A stretch of 64,000 nucleotides of DNA from Leucobacter insecticola (lineage in GTDB: Bacteria; Actinomycetota; Actinomycetes; Actinomycetales; Microbacteriaceae). This document shows positions 38,605 through 47,201 of this stretch, in pieces; the first letter of the stretch is position 1, and the number at the start of each line of letters is the position of its first letter. Position numbers and translations under genes: made by a program. The notes beneath the pieces were generated by a model. The model was not told the origin of the DNA. It worked only from the letters and a program-made list of their open reading frames with translations, and did no database searches. The stretch is taken from assembly GCF_011382965.1 (NCBI RefSeq), contig NZ_CP049934.1:372001-436000 (forward strand), given 5' to 3'.

Positions 38605-40746
38605 CTACAGCATGCAGCTGACGCACTCTTCCATGTCCGTGCCCTCAAGGGCGAGCTGGCGCAGACGGATGTAGTAGATCGTCTTGATGCCCTTGCGCCA
38701 CGCATAAATCTGCGCGCGGTTGATGTCGCGTGTCGTTGCCGTGTCCTTGAAGAACAGCGTCAGCGACAACCCCTGGTCAACGTGCTGCGTCGCAACAGCG
38801 TAGGTGTCAATGATCTTCTCGGGCCCGATCTCGTAGGCATCCTCGTAGTATTCGAGGTTGTCGTTCGTGAGGAACGGCGCCGGGTAGTAGACACGACCCA
38901 GCTTGCCTTCCTTACGAATCTCGATCTTCGAAGCGATCGGGTGGATCGAAGAGGTCGAGTTGTTGATGTAGGAGATGGATCCTGTCGGAGGCACTGCCTG
39001 CAGGTTCTGGTTGTAGATCCCGTGCTCCATAACACTGGCCTTGAGTGCCTGCCAGTCTTCCTGCGTCGGGATCTCGACTCCCGCCTGCGCGAACATCTCG
39101 CGCACCCGGGGTGTTGCCGGCTCCCACAGCTGATCCGTGTACTTGTTGAAAAACTCACCGGAAGCGTACTTCGAATCCTCGAAGCCACCGAAGGTCTTGC
39201 CACGCTCGATGGCGAGCCTGTTCGAAGCCTTCAGGGCGTGGAACAGCACGGTGTAGAAGTAGATGTTCGTGAAGTCGATGCCCTCTTCGCTGCCGTAGTG
39301 CACGCGCTCGCGGGCGAGGTAGCCGTGCAGGTTCATCTGGCCAAGGCCGATGGCGTGCGACTGGTCGTTGCCGTCTTCGATTGAACGCACCGAGCTGATG
39401 TGACTCATGTCGCTCACCGCAGTGAGGGCGCGGATCGCAAGATCGACGCTGCCACCGAAGTCGCCGCCGTCCATCATCATCGCGATGTTCATCGAGCCCA
39501 GGTTGCAGGAGATGTCTTTGCCGATCTCCTTGTAGCTAAGATCCTCGTTGTACGTGGTCGGAGTGTTGACCTGCAGGATCTCGGAGCACAGGTTGGACAT
39601 GTTGATGCGGCCCTTGATCGGATTCTCGCGGTTCACCGTGTCTTCGAACACGATGTAGGGGTAGCCCGATTCAAACTGTAGCTCTGCGATCGTTTGGAAG
39701 AAGTGGCGCGCATTGATCTTTGTCTTGCTGATGCGCGCGTCATCGACCATCTCGTGGTACTTCTCCGAGACCGAAATGTCGCCGAAGGGGACACCGTACA
39801 CCTTTTCGACGTCGTACGGTGAGAACAGGTACATGTCCTCGCCCTTCTTCGCGAGTTCAAAGGTGATGTCGGGCACCACAACACCGAGCGAAAGTGTCTT
39901 AATACGGATCTTCTCGTCGGCATTCTCGCGCTTCGTGTCAAGGAAGCGCATGATGTCGGGGTGGTGTGCGGAGAGATAGACCGCGCCCGCACCCTGACGC
40001 GCACCAAGCTGATTTGCGTAGCTGAAGCTGTCTTCGAGGAGCTTCATGACGGGGATGATGCCGGAGGACTGGTTCTCAATCTTCTTGATCGGGGCACCCG
40101 ACTCACGAATATTAGAGAGGGACAGTGCCACGCCACCGCCGCGCTTGGAGAGCTGCAGCGAGGAGTTGATCCCTCGCGAAATCGACTCCATATTGTCTTC
40201 GATACGCAGAAGGAAGCAGGAAACAAGCTCACCGCGCTGCGCCTTGCCCAGGTTCAAGAACGTGGGCGTTGCCGGTTGGAACCGGCCCGAGATGATCTCA
40301 CGCATGAGGCCGCGCGCGAGCTCCTGATCACCCTGCGCGAGTCCGAGCGCAACCATGACCACACGATCCTCAAAGCGCTCAAGATAGCGCTTGCCGTCAA
40401 ACGTCTTCAGCGCGTACGAGGTGAAGAACTTGAAGGCCCCGAGGAAGGTCGGGAAGCGGAACTTCATCTTGTAGGCCTCGTCGGTGAGGCTCTCAACGAA
40501 CTCGTGAGGATACTGCTCGAGCAGTTCCTTCTCGTAGTACTCGTTATCTATGAGGTAGCGCATCCGCTCCTCGAAGTTGTGGAAGAACACCATATTTTGG
40601 TTCACGTGCTGCAGGAAGTACTGGCGCGCGGCTTCGCGATCCTTGTCGAACTGGATCTTGCCGTTGGCGTCGTACAGATTGAGCATCGCGTTCAGCGAGT
40701 GGAAATCCATCTCACTCACCTTCGATGAGTCGAGACCCGGCTCCAT
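38605..40746 (-). CDS. nrdE: Class Ib ribonucleoside-diphosphate reductase alpha subunit
   Basis: NrdE reduces ribonucleoside diphosphates. Active-site features are the Cys in [22 protein letters not shown] and [10 protein letters not shown] with the radical Cys region, [12 protein letters not shown], and the C-terminal redox pair CVSCML that is re-reduced by NrdH. The ATG at 40746 was chosen because it overlaps the nrdI stop (ATGA) and starts near the family's [17 protein letters not shown] 14 codons upstream is less likely. The product has about 713 residues. Confidence 0.95.
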   Translation of the reverse strand: MEPGLDSSKVSEMDFHSLNAMLNLYDANGKIQFDKDREAARQYFLQHVNQNMVFFHNFEERMRYLIDNEYYEKELLEQYPHEFVESLTDEAYKMKFRFPTFLGAFKFFTSYALKTFDGKRYLERFEDRVVMVALGLAQGDQELARGLMREIISGRFQPATPTFLNLGKAQRGELVSCFLLRIEDNMESISRGINSSLQLSKRGGGVALSLSNIRESGAPIKKIENQSSGIIPVMKLLEDSFSYANQLGARQGAGAVYLSAHHPDIMRFLDTKRENADEKIRIKTLSLGVVVPDITFELAKKGEDMYLFSPYDVEKVYGVPFGDISVSEKYHEMVDDARISKTKINARHFFQTIAELQFESGYPYIVFEDTVNRENPIKGRINMSNLCSEILQVNTPTTYNEDLSYKEIGKDISCNLGSMNIAMMMDGGDFGGSVDLAIRALTAVSDMSHISSVRSIEDGNDQSHAIGLGQMNLHGYLARERVHYGSEEGIDFTNIYFYTVLFHALKASNRLAIERGKTFGGFEDSKYASGEFFNKYTDQLWEPATPRVREMFAQAGVEIPTQEDWQALKASVMEHGIYNQNLQAVPPTGSISYINNSTSSIHPIASKIEIRKEGKLGRVYYPAPFLTNDNLEYYEDAYEIGPEKIIDTYAVATQHVDQGLSLTLFFKDTATTRDINRAQIYAWRKGIKTIYYIRLRQLALEGTDMEECVSCML

Positions 40747-41174
40747 CACGACGCCCGTTGCGTCAGCGGCTGTTGCTGTTGAGACCAAAACTGTTCCAAT
40801 CCTTCTTGGACGGCGGTAACGTCGTCCGGGGTTCCAAATAATTCAAGTCGATACAGGTGCGGCACCTGGCACTTGTAAGCGATAATGTCGCCCGCGATAC
40901 CATATGCTGCGCCGAAGTTCGTGTTGCCAGTCGCGATTACACCTCGGATCAATTTCCGATTTCGCTCGTCATTGAGGAACCGGATCACTTGCTTGGGCAC
41001 CGCCCGTTTCACCGGGCCGCCCCCGTACGTGGGGACAATCAGCACGTACGGTTCGGTCACAATGAGCGGCTCGTCCTTGGCGTAGAGCGGGATCCGCAAC
41101 GCGGGTATACCGAGCTTTTCCACAAACCTGCGGGTGTTCTCGGAGACGCTGGAAAAGTAGACCAGATCAGACAT
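40746..41174 (-). CDS. nrdI: Class Ib RNR flavodoxin-like assembly protein
   Basis: NrdI is a small flavodoxin that supplies oxidant to load the Mn-tyrosyl radical in NrdF. It binds FMN through [18 protein letters not shown] (residues 4-21), TYGGG (about 48) and [12 protein letters not shown] (about 80). The ATG at 41174 is preceded by GGAGGAG. A tight 9-bp hairpin lies directly upstream of that ribosome binding site. Confidence 0.94.
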   Translation of the reverse strand: MSDLVYFSSVSENTRRFVEKLGIPALRIPLYAKDEPLIVTEPYVLIVPTYGGGPVKRAVPKQVIRFLNDERNRKLIRGVIATGNTNFGAAYGIAGDIIAYKCQVPHLYRLELFGTPDDVTAVQEGLEQFWSQQQQPLTQRAS

Positions 41175-41189
41175 CACGTACGCTCCTCC

Positions 41190-41212
41190 CTGCACACCTG
41201 ACTGGTGTGCAG
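41190..41212 (-). other. Stem-loop immediately 5' of the nrdI ribosome binding site
   Basis: CTGCACACC and GGTGTGCAG form a perfect 9-bp stem around the loop TGACT, touching the GGAGGAG ribosome binding site of nrdI. It may act in mRNA processing, attenuation between nrdH and nrdIEF, or protection of the downstream message. Confidence 0.6.
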
Positions 41213-41341
41213 AATGCCCGCAGTGATTCAAAGGCGCGAGGCCTGAGCATCCGCTGCGGGCCGGGCTTCGCTCCGTGTGCTGATATTGCTGCCGCTCGAT
41301 TTCGTGGGCGCTAGAAGCCCCCGCGAAACCCAGTGTCCGAA

Positions 41342-41578
41342 CTAATCGGCGAGTCGACTCGCGAGCTCGGAGATCTTGTCGGGGCGAAAACCGGACCAGT
41401 GTTCATCTTCAGTCACAACAACCGGAGCCTGAAGGTAGCCGAGCTCCTTGACCGTTTTGAGCGCACCCTCATCAGCCGAAAGGTCGAGGATGTTGTACTC
41501 AATCCCCTTCTTGTCGAGCTCTCGGTAGGTCATGTTGCACTGCACGCACGACGGCTTGGTGTACACCGTAATGGCCAT
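41342..41578 (-). CDS. nrdH: Glutaredoxin-like electron donor NrdH
   Basis: NrdH is a 78-residue thioredoxin-fold protein that re-reduces NrdE. The redox pair is CVQC at residues 11-14 ([13 protein letters not shown]), followed by the family's [23 protein letters not shown]. It is first in nrdHIEF. The 167-base gap to nrdI contains the hairpin at 41190 and no other gene. Confidence 0.95.
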   Translation of the reverse strand: MAITVYTKPSCVQCNMTYRELDKKGIEYNILDLSADEGALKTVKELGYLQAPVVVTEDEHWSGFRPDKISELASRLAD

Positions 41579-41618
41579 TTCACGCCCTTCTGTAAAAACT
41601 GCCGCACCTCACCCGAGG

Positions 41619-41664
41619 CACTACATATAGTGAACCATACTGCGAGCAACCACAACATGCAGTA
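41619..41664 (-). promoter_or_regulatory. Pair of NrdR boxes upstream of nrdH
   Basis: CACTACATATAGTG (41619-41632) fits the NrdR box well. A weaker second copy, CACAACATGCAGTA (41651-41664), begins 32 bp further away, about three helical turns, matching the usual paired spacing. NrdR represses nrd operons when dATP is high. The first box lies 41 bases upstream of the nrdH start codon. Confidence 0.85.
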
Positions 41665-41755
41665 GTTACACCAATGTAGTTTTCCACCAGATTTCCACCG
41701 AGGTACAGGCCAACTTGGGGACAACTTTCGGCGGAATCCTGTCCCTTCGCAGAGG

Positions 41756-41764
41756 TTATCCACA
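41756..41764 (+). promoter_or_regulatory. Consensus DnaA box in the nrdH upstream region
   Basis: TTATCCACA matches the strict DnaA box. Looser TTTCCACC sites are nearby at about 41682 and 41692. It lies about 180 bases upstream of nrdH, which suggests DnaA-linked control of dNTP supply. A single box does not make an origin. Confidence 0.65.
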
Positions 41765-41828
41765 GCCTTACCCGGGCCAAAGAATTTTCCTCCACACCCT
41801 CGGCCCGGCGTGTCGCCACAAATGGAGA

Positions 41829-42227
41829 CTAAAGCGAAATTGGCCATAGCAATTCCGTTCCGTCGGACTGAAACCAACGCATCACCAGCATCGCATCGGG
41901 GGCACTCCGGCTCCATTCTGCATCTCGACCCCGCACCACCACCCGCAAGCGTTCACCGGGCAACACGGAGCGCGGAAGCGAGAGGCCGAGGAGCCCACCC
42001 CCGGCAAGCGCGAATCGCACGGAGTGCAGCGGTGCGCCGCCGCAGTTCTCCACTTCAATGACTCCGGTGTCCGATCGCTTGACGATCCGCCAGGGCACCG
42101 GCACGGGCGCGCCAGCAGGAGCAGGCTCCTTCGTCGGGTTCGGCACAGCCGTGACTACGCGCGCCGACCCTCGGCGCACCAAACGAGGCGATGTTTGCAA
42201 TCGCGTCGTGAGTCGAAACTGGTTCAT
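41829..42227 (-). CDS. Conserved hypothetical protein, about 132 residues
   Basis: From the ATG at 42227 the protein begins MNQFRLTTRLQTSPRLVRRG. It has an Arg/Pro-rich first 45 residues, then a beta-rich stretch (VIEVENCGGAPLHSVRFALAG; PGERLRVVVRGRDA; MLVMRWFQSDGTELLWPISL) that looks like a small immunoglobulin-like domain. No signal peptide or catalytic motif is visible. A longer frame to 42395 overlaps rlmH and is unlikely. The family is not recognised; the position after rlmH suggests co-transcription. Confidence 0.6.
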   Translation of the reverse strand: MNQFRLTTRLQTSPRLVRRGSARVVTAVPNPTKEPAPAGAPVPVPWRIVKRSDTGVIEVENCGGAPLHSVRFALAGGGLLGLSLPRSVLPGERLRVVVRGRDAEWSRSAPDAMLVMRWFQSDGTELLWPISL

Positions 42228-42283
42228 AGCGGCAGGGTACTGGTGGCCTCGGACATTCACGGAAGACACCGGCTCGAAGGCCC

Positions 42284-42742
42284 CTATGTGTGGTGGTACG
42301 GCCTGTTCCCAGCGATCTCCTGCGCGCGATAGAGCTGCTCCGCGAGGATCAACCGCACCAACTGGTGCGGAAACACCAGCTTCGACAGGCTCCACACAAA
42401 GTCGGCGCGATCCCGCACGCGATCCTCAACCCCATAAGCCCCACCGATGATCACTACAACCGCGCGACCCGCGTCGAACGCTCCCTGCATGGTTGCGGCG
42501 AGCGCGGGTGAATCGATGTTGCGGCCGCGCTCGTCAAGCAGGATTACAAACGCCCCGCGATCCAGCTTGGCGAGGATTCGCTCAGACTCCTCGGCACGAG
42601 CCGCATCCCCTTCACGAGATGAATGCGGCAGCAGTTGCCAGGAGACGTCAAACGGTTTGCGCAGGCGCTTCTCGTAGCGCGCGATGCCGTCGGTGACCCA
42701 GTTCTCATGCTTCTTACCGATGGCGAGGATCCGAACGGTCAT
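42284..42742 (-). CDS. rlmH: 23S rRNA (pseudouridine1915-N3)-methyltransferase
   Basis: RlmH is a SPOUT enzyme that methylates pseudouridine 1915 on the assembled ribosome. The 152-residue protein has the whole family pattern: MTVRILAIGKKHENWVTDGI, FVILLDERGRNIDSP (about 68), VIIGGAYGVEDRV (about 97), and the C-terminal LSKLVFPHQLVRLILAEQLY (about 119-138) that forms the knot. A copy of its first 13 codons lies 128 bases upstream. Confidence 0.94.
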   Translation of the reverse strand: MTVRILAIGKKHENWVTDGIARYEKRLRKPFDVSWQLLPHSSREGDAARAEESERILAKLDRGAFVILLDERGRNIDSPALAATMQGAFDAGRAVVVIIGGAYGVEDRVRDRADFVWSLSKLVFPHQLVRLILAEQLYRAQEIAGNRPYHHT

Positions 42743-42759
42743 ACACTCCCACCCCCTAC

Positions 42760-42780
42760 CCGAGGCCGAGACGGCCTCGG
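42760..42780. terminator. Hairpin upstream of rlmH
   Basis: CCGAGGCC (42760-42767) pairs with GGCCTCGG (42773-42780) around the loop GAGAC. It sits between the rlmH start and the duplicated rlmH fragment. A similar GAGGC/GCCTC hairpin with the same GAGACG core is at 23948-23963. There is no U-tract. Confidence 0.45.
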
Positions 42781-42833
42781 CGCTGGCGTCGCGGAAGAGA
42801 CCAGAAATGGCCTCTTCTCAAAGCTCCAGCGCG

Positions 42834-42870
42834 CATGCTTCTTAGCGATGGCGAGGATCCGCACGGTCAT
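42834..42870 (-). pseudogene. Duplicated 5' fragment of rlmH
   Basis: The minus strand from 42870 reads MTVRILAIAKKHA, repeating the rlmH start with one residue changed (Gly9 to Ala), then diverges. It is a 37-bp scrap, 128 bases upstream of the true start. It indicates a tandem partial duplication followed by loss. Confidence 0.75.
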
Positions 42871-42930
42871 GGTGCCAGCGCCAGTCGACTGAGTCTCTCG
42901 CAAGTAGCTAAAAAGAAGCGGCTAAACCAG

Positions 42931-42965
42931 CGAAAATATGGCGGCGTAAGTGACGAAAATATGGC
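42931..42965. repeat. Tandem-like 12-bp direct repeat
   Basis: CGAAAATATGGC occurs at 42931-42942 and again at 42954-42965, 23 bp apart, in an AT-richer patch between the rlmH fragment and the aminotransferase stop. Its meaning is unknown. Confidence 0.6.
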
Positions 42966-42973
42966 CGTCGCGC

Positions 42974-44200
42974 TCATGAGACCCGCACCCGGTCAAGGTA
43001 ATCGGCGATGCGGCCAATTGCCTCGGTGAGCTGGGGAACCGCCGGCAACGTCACGAAGCGCAGGTGATCCGGCGTCGCGAGATTGAAGCCGCGGCCGTTG
43101 GTGACGAGCACGCGGGTGGCGCGCAGCAGCTCGATCACAAACGCCTGATCGTCGTCGATACGATACCGCTCGGGATCGAGCCGCGGGAACAGATACATCG
43201 CACCGCCGGGCAGTTCGCAGCTAATGCCCGGGATCTCGGTGAGGAGGCGATGGGCGGTGTCTCGTTGCTCGCGCAGCCGGCCGCCAGGCGCGCACAGTTC
43301 GCCGATCCCCAAGCCTTTGGAGGCTGGATCCAGCGCCACCGGGATCGCGTGCTGTGCCGGCACGTTTGAACACATCCGCATGTTGGTGAGCAGCGTCAAG
43401 CCCTCGAGAAAATCCGCGGCGCGCTCGCGATTGCCGGAGATCGCGAGCCAGCCTGCACGATAGCCCGCCACCCGCTGCGCCTTCGACAGACCGCTGAAGG
43501 TGAGGCAGAGTGTGTCGCGCACGTGGCGGGCGGCGTGCTCGTGGACGGCACCGTCGTAGAGGATCTTCTCGTAGATCTCGTCTGCCATCAGCACAAGACC
43601 GTGCCGCTCGGCGAGCTCCGCAAAGCCTTTCACCAACTCTTTCGAGTACACCGCCCCCGTCGGGTTATTGGGGTTGATGAGCACGATCCCCTTCGTGCGC
43701 GGAGTGATGAGTGCCTCGATGGCCGCGAGGTCGGGCATCCAGCCACTGGATTCGTCACAGGGATAATGCACGGCGCGGCCGCCGGCAAGGGTGACCTGCG
43801 CGGTCCAGAGTGGGTAGTCCGGTGATGGAACGAGGATCTCGTCGCCGTCGTCAACAAGCGCCTGCAGCACGAGGGAGATGAGTTCACTGACACCGTTGCC
43901 CAGAATCACATCGTCTGGGCGGATCCCGGTCACGCCCTCGTCAGCGTAGAAGCGCGAGACTGCCTCGCGCGCGGGCAGGATCCCCCGCGAGTCGCTGTAT
44001 CCCTGCGCGCTGGTGAGGGCGCGGCTGATGGCCTCGACGATTTCGGGCGGCGCTTCGAAGCCGAACGGTGCCGGGTTGCCGATGTTGAGTTTGAGGATCT
44101 GATGCCCCTCGCGCTCAAGCCGCTCGGCTTCTTGCAGGATCGGGCCGCGCACGTCGTAGCGCACCCCGCTCAGCTTCTGGGACTGGGTGATGAGGCGCAC
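42974..44200 (-). CDS. Pyridoxal-phosphate aminotransferase, class I/II (alanine/aspartate type)
   Basis: The 408-residue protein resembles AlaA-type alanine aminotransferases, which interconvert pyruvate/glutamate and alanine/2-oxoglutarate. The PLP Lys is in FSGLSKAQRVAGYRAGW (about residue 239). Other marks are LNIGNPAPFGFEAP (about 38), LINPNNPTGAVYS (about 174, the Asn binding PLP), and MADEIYEKILYDG (about 205). It starts at GTG 44200. The N-terminus LSGVRYDVRGPILQEA matches this subgroup closely. Confidence 0.9.
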   Translation of the reverse strand: MRLITQSQKLSGVRYDVRGPILQEAERLEREGHQILKLNIGNPAPFGFEAPPEIVEAISRALTSAQGYSDSRGILPAREAVSRFYADEGVTGIRPDDVILGNGVSELISLVLQALVDDGDEILVPSPDYPLWTAQVTLAGGRAVHYPCDESSGWMPDLAAIEALITPRTKGIVLINPNNPTGAVYSKELVKGFAELAERHGLVLMADEIYEKILYDGAVHEHAARHVRDTLCLTFSGLSKAQRVAGYRAGWLAISGNRERAADFLEGLTLLTNMRMCSNVPAQHAIPVALDPASKGLGIGELCAPGGRLREQRDTAHRLLTEIPGISCELPGGAMYLFPRLDPERYRIDDDQAFVIELLRATRVLVTNGRGFNLATPDHLRFVTLPAVPQLTEAIGRIADYLDRVRVS

Positions 44201-44267
44201 AAGGGGATTATTTCACGGCTTAGGTATTCGTGTGGATCGGCAGCGCCCCCTGGACGTTCGCAGACAC

Positions 44268-45272
44268 TCACTTCCGCAATGAGTCCGTCAAGGATTCGAC
44301 GAAACTCAGGGATGCTTCAGAGATCTGTTCGCGGGCGTTGGCATCGCTCAGCAGGGGCTCGTTGTCGCCGCGCTGCGAGCCGTAGCTGCCGAACTGCGCG
44401 TGAGAGGCGCCTTCGATCACCGTGAAGATCGCATCTGCGGGCAGCATCTTCCGGGATGCCGCGATCTTTTGCGGGGTCGCAAGCCCATCGAGACTGGCTG
44501 AAATTGATGCGACTGGCACCGACAGGGTCTCGCTGATGTCATTTGCGGGGTATGAGGCGTACAACAGGAGTCCGACCACACTGGGGTTTTCGTCGGCAGT
44601 GCTCTGCTCGGCGGCCTCTATGGCCGCGACCGTGCCTCCCAGCGAGTGCCCGGCGACCACCCACTCCGAGATGTCGGGGTGCGAGGCTTTCGCGCTGTCA
44701 AAAGCGGGGAGCGCGAGAAACGCGATCCCCAGCGGCTGTTTTGCAATGACCACGGTGTGGCCGGCCTCCGCGAGGGGGCGCAGAACCGCGGCATACGCGT
44801 GGGCGTCGACCAAGGCTCCCGGCTGAAAGAACACTCCAGTATCACCGTTCGTGGTCACCGGGCGAAGCTCAATACTGGTCGCTGTCTCGGTGACGGTGAC
44901 GGTGGAATCCGACTGCATCGCTGCGAGGGCGGGTTCGATCGCGGTGTACGGGCGCAGCCAGGCGAGGGCCGCGATCCAGCCCGCACCCAGCACGATCAGC
45001 AGGCCGCGCCACACGATCCCCCACACACCGAAGCGATGTGCTTGCGCCTGAAGGCCGTTGCTGAGGTGCCCAATGCGGCGCGGGGCCCGCCAGCCGAGCA
45101 GGAGTGCGGCGAGCGCCGACACTCCCAGGACGATTGCGTACGCGGGATGGCCGTGGACCACAGCACCCCAAGCTGTCGTACACGCCCAGAGCACGACGCC
45201 GAGGGTTGCGGTTGCCAACAACAAAGCGGCCCATGCAGGCCATGCAGCGGGGCGCGGGGTATCTGAAGTCAC
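44268..45272 (-). CDS. Membrane-anchored alpha/beta hydrolase
   Basis: Three membrane helices (residues about 12-34, 42-60 and 86-107) precede a hydrolase domain like dienelactone hydrolases. The nucleophile is in VVAGHSLGGTVAA (about residue 211), GVFFQPGALVDAHAY (about 147) forms the oxyanion region, and the His is in IEGASHAQFGSYG (about 293). The domain should face outward or the membrane surface. The substrate is unknown. It starts at GTG. It stands alone upstream of the aminotransferase. Confidence 0.83.
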   Translation of the reverse strand: MTSDTPRPAAWPAWAALLLATATLGVVLWACTTAWGAVVHGHPAYAIVLGVSALAALLLGWRAPRRIGHLSNGLQAQAHRFGVWGIVWRGLLIVLGAGWIAALAWLRPYTAIEPALAAMQSDSTVTVTETATSIELRPVTTNGDTGVFFQPGALVDAHAYAAVLRPLAEAGHTVVIAKQPLGIAFLALPAFDSAKASHPDISEWVVAGHSLGGTVAAIEAAEQSTADENPSVVGLLLYASYPANDISETLSVPVASISASLDGLATPQKIAASRKMLPADAIFTVIEGASHAQFGSYGSQRGDNEPLLSDANAREQISEASLSFVESLTDSLRK

Positions 45273-45323
45273 ATGTCAATCATGCACGAGATCTGCTGGC
45301 GCACCGGAATTCTTGCTGCGTGT

Positions 45324-46235
45324 TCACCTCCCCCACGTTCGCGTCTCCGGATCCCAGGCCATGCCTTTCACCGAGCCCCCAAGCACGGGATCCAGAAACC
45401 TCGACATGAAAGCACGCGCTTGCTCGACCGTTGGGAAATCCTCGCAAGCTGGCACCGTTTTGGCCTCCTTTGCGTAGCGTCGTCCCCATGACACCGGAAC
45501 CTGAAACGTCTGCGGCATGTCGATGCCCCGGGCTTTGCACTCTCGCGCGATCGCATGACGCAGCCGATCCGAGTCGACCGGCTGCGTCGCAGCCAGGAGC
45601 ACGAGGTCGACCAGGTCCCATTCACGGCTTGAGGACCGCCCGCTGTACAGCGCGAGCGTTGCGCTGACCTTATCCGCGATCTGATCGACAACGGGATAGA
45701 GGCGATATTCATTGCTCATGAGCTTCGAGAGTTCAAGGCCGTTCGCAGGGCGAAGAACCGTCGGCTCATCGGTGACGATCACATTCACGACGAGGTCAAC
45801 ATTGAGTCGGCCGCGGGCGTTTGCACCGATGTAGACGGCAAATTCGACCTGACACCCGTCTGTGTGCTGCTGGCTCGCACCCCCTACCCCATCGTGGTGC
45901 GTGACGTACTCAAAGCGGAAAAAGTCACCCAGGTCGATGGACGCGGCGCGTTTCAGATCTTCGAGCGCTGCCGCGACAGAACGCTGGTCTCTGAAAAGGT
46001 CGACATCAGTCGTGGCGCGTGCTGATCCGACGCGAGCGAGGAGTCCAGTTCCGCCCTTGAGTAGCCAATCTGTATCGGTGGGATCAAAGAACACTCGGCT
46101 CAAGAAGCGCCGGAAGTACTCTTGCCGGATCCGATCGCCCGTCGACATCGAGGGATCCGCCGCTGCCGCCTTTTTCGCCGCAGAACGTATCGCTGCCTCA
46201 ACAGCGCTTGGGCTCGCATAGCGTTCTGCTGTCAC
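45324..46235 (-). CDS. abiEii: AbiEii-type nucleotidyltransferase toxin
   Basis: This is the toxin of the type IV AbiE system, a nucleotidyltransferase that gives abortive infection against phage. The motif LLKGGTGLLARVGSARATTDVDLF (starting at about residue 58) is the GS/GG...DVD catalytic core. KLMSNEYRLYPVVDQIADKVSA (starting at about 171) is the second conserved block. It starts at GTG overlapping the antitoxin stop. The 303-residue length fits the DUF1814 family. Confidence 0.88.
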   Translation of the reverse strand: MTAERYASPSAVEAAIRSAAKKAAAADPSMSTGDRIRQEYFRRFLSRVFFDPTDTDWLLKGGTGLLARVGSARATTDVDLFRDQRSVAAALEDLKRAASIDLGDFFRFEYVTHHDGVGGASQQHTDGCQVEFAVYIGANARGRLNVDLVVNVIVTDEPTVLRPANGLELSKLMSNEYRLYPVVDQIADKVSATLALYSGRSSSREWDLVDLVLLAATQPVDSDRLRHAIARECKARGIDMPQTFQVPVSWGRRYAKEAKTVPACEDFPTVEQARAFMSRFLDPVLGGSVKGMAWDPETRTWGR

Positions 46236-47077
46236 GTTGACCTTTCAGATGTGTTCGCCGGAGCGAGCTGGCTGAGACGCTCGACGAACCTCACCAGATC
46301 AGCGATGTCCGCCGATTCCGACTGTGCCGCCGCTCGCCGCTTCAGCTCTTGCGCTTCCGTGGGTGAAACGACCTCCATTGGCAGGAGGCGGCGCGTAGCG
46401 CGTGTCAGCTGTTTGATCAGGCTTTGCTGGTCAAGCCCAACAGTAGCGAGCAACTGCTGCAGGAGATCCCGGCCGTCTTCCTTGCGGTGCCCGTTCCGCG
46501 CTGCAAGTGGGGCAAGGAGTGCGGTGAGGCGATCCACATCGACAGACTCGCGCCGCATCGCGTCACGCAATGCGCGGGCAACATGCTCAAGTTGCGCACG
46601 TGATTCCACCAAGTCCGCAATCGTGCGTTCAATACTCGTCACGGGCAGGCCCTCGCGCACGGTCACATCGGGGTCGGCAAGAGCTCTCGTACGAAACCGC
46701 ACATCGGGTCGCTGAGTTTGCCTGCGGCGCGGGACCGTGAACTCGTGACGTATGGCACGGAAATCGCCGATCCCGAGCAGTCTTGCCGCGGATTCACCGG
46801 AGACTGTCGCGCCCTCCGGACGGTCTTGAATACGCTCCCACGCGAAACGAGCGGGCTCAATGCTCAGCCAAGCTGACCGCAGTTCCTCATGCTCGCTGGT
46901 GGGTGCGCCCGCGTCGCGATACACGCCATGAGCCAGCCGCACGAGGTCACCGGCGTCCGCTAGGCGGGCGAGCATCAGGTGGCTGACTCCCCGCGCGCCC
47001 GCTTGCGCCGCAGTCACGAGACCCCACTGGGACGCAGCAACCTCGGCAAGGAGCCTGAGTGCGACGGATCGTTTCAT
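46232..47077 (-). CDS. abiEi: AbiEi-type antitoxin with N-terminal winged helix
   Basis: AbiEi binds inverted repeats in its own promoter and neutralises AbiEii without direct contact (type IV). The N-terminal winged helix spans about residues 1-55 (SQWGLVTAAQAGARGVSHLMLARLA in pieces). RLAHGVYRDAGAP is the characteristic wing end, and the C-terminal antitoxin domain has VTSIERTIADLVES (about 150). The ATG at 47077 has no ribosome binding site and lies inside one arm of the operator, so a leaderless mRNA is probable. Confidence 0.88.
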   Translation of the reverse strand: MKRSVALRLLAEVAASQWGLVTAAQAGARGVSHLMLARLADAGDLVRLAHGVYRDAGAPTSEHEELRSAWLSIEPARFAWERIQDRPEGATVSGESAARLLGIGDFRAIRHEFTVPRRRQTQRPDVRFRTRALADPDVTVREGLPVTSIERTIADLVESRAQLEHVARALRDAMRRESVDVDRLTALLAPLAARNGHRKEDGRDLLQQLLATVGLDQQSLIKQLTRATRRLLPMEVVSPTEAQELKRRAAAQSESADIADLVRFVERLSQLAPANTSERST

Positions 47078-47116
47078 GCTTGAAAAGTATCATCTAGAGT
47101 GAAAGTTTTCAAGCAT
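47076..47116 (-). promoter_or_regulatory. AbiE operator overlapping promoter and start codon
   Basis: ATGCTTGAAAA (47076-47086) and TTTTCAAGCAT (47106-47116) are perfect 11-bp arms, 19 bp apart. On the minus strand a TTGAAA -35-like and a GATACT -10-like element fall between and within the arms, and the abiEi ATG begins in the last arm. Occupancy by AbiEi would block transcription completely. Confidence 0.82.
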
Positions 47117-47201
47117 TCTCTTGGAGCATGAGATCTGGATGCAGACTCAGTACCGGATCATTGCGCCAGCAAAACGAGCCGCCCTCTGCCACAATGACGG
47201 T

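Noticed and set aside
41701..41830. Replication origin suggested by DnaA-like boxes
   Set aside because: Only one strict box is present, with no AT-rich unwinding region and no dnaA/dnaN neighbours. Regulation of nrd is the simpler reading.
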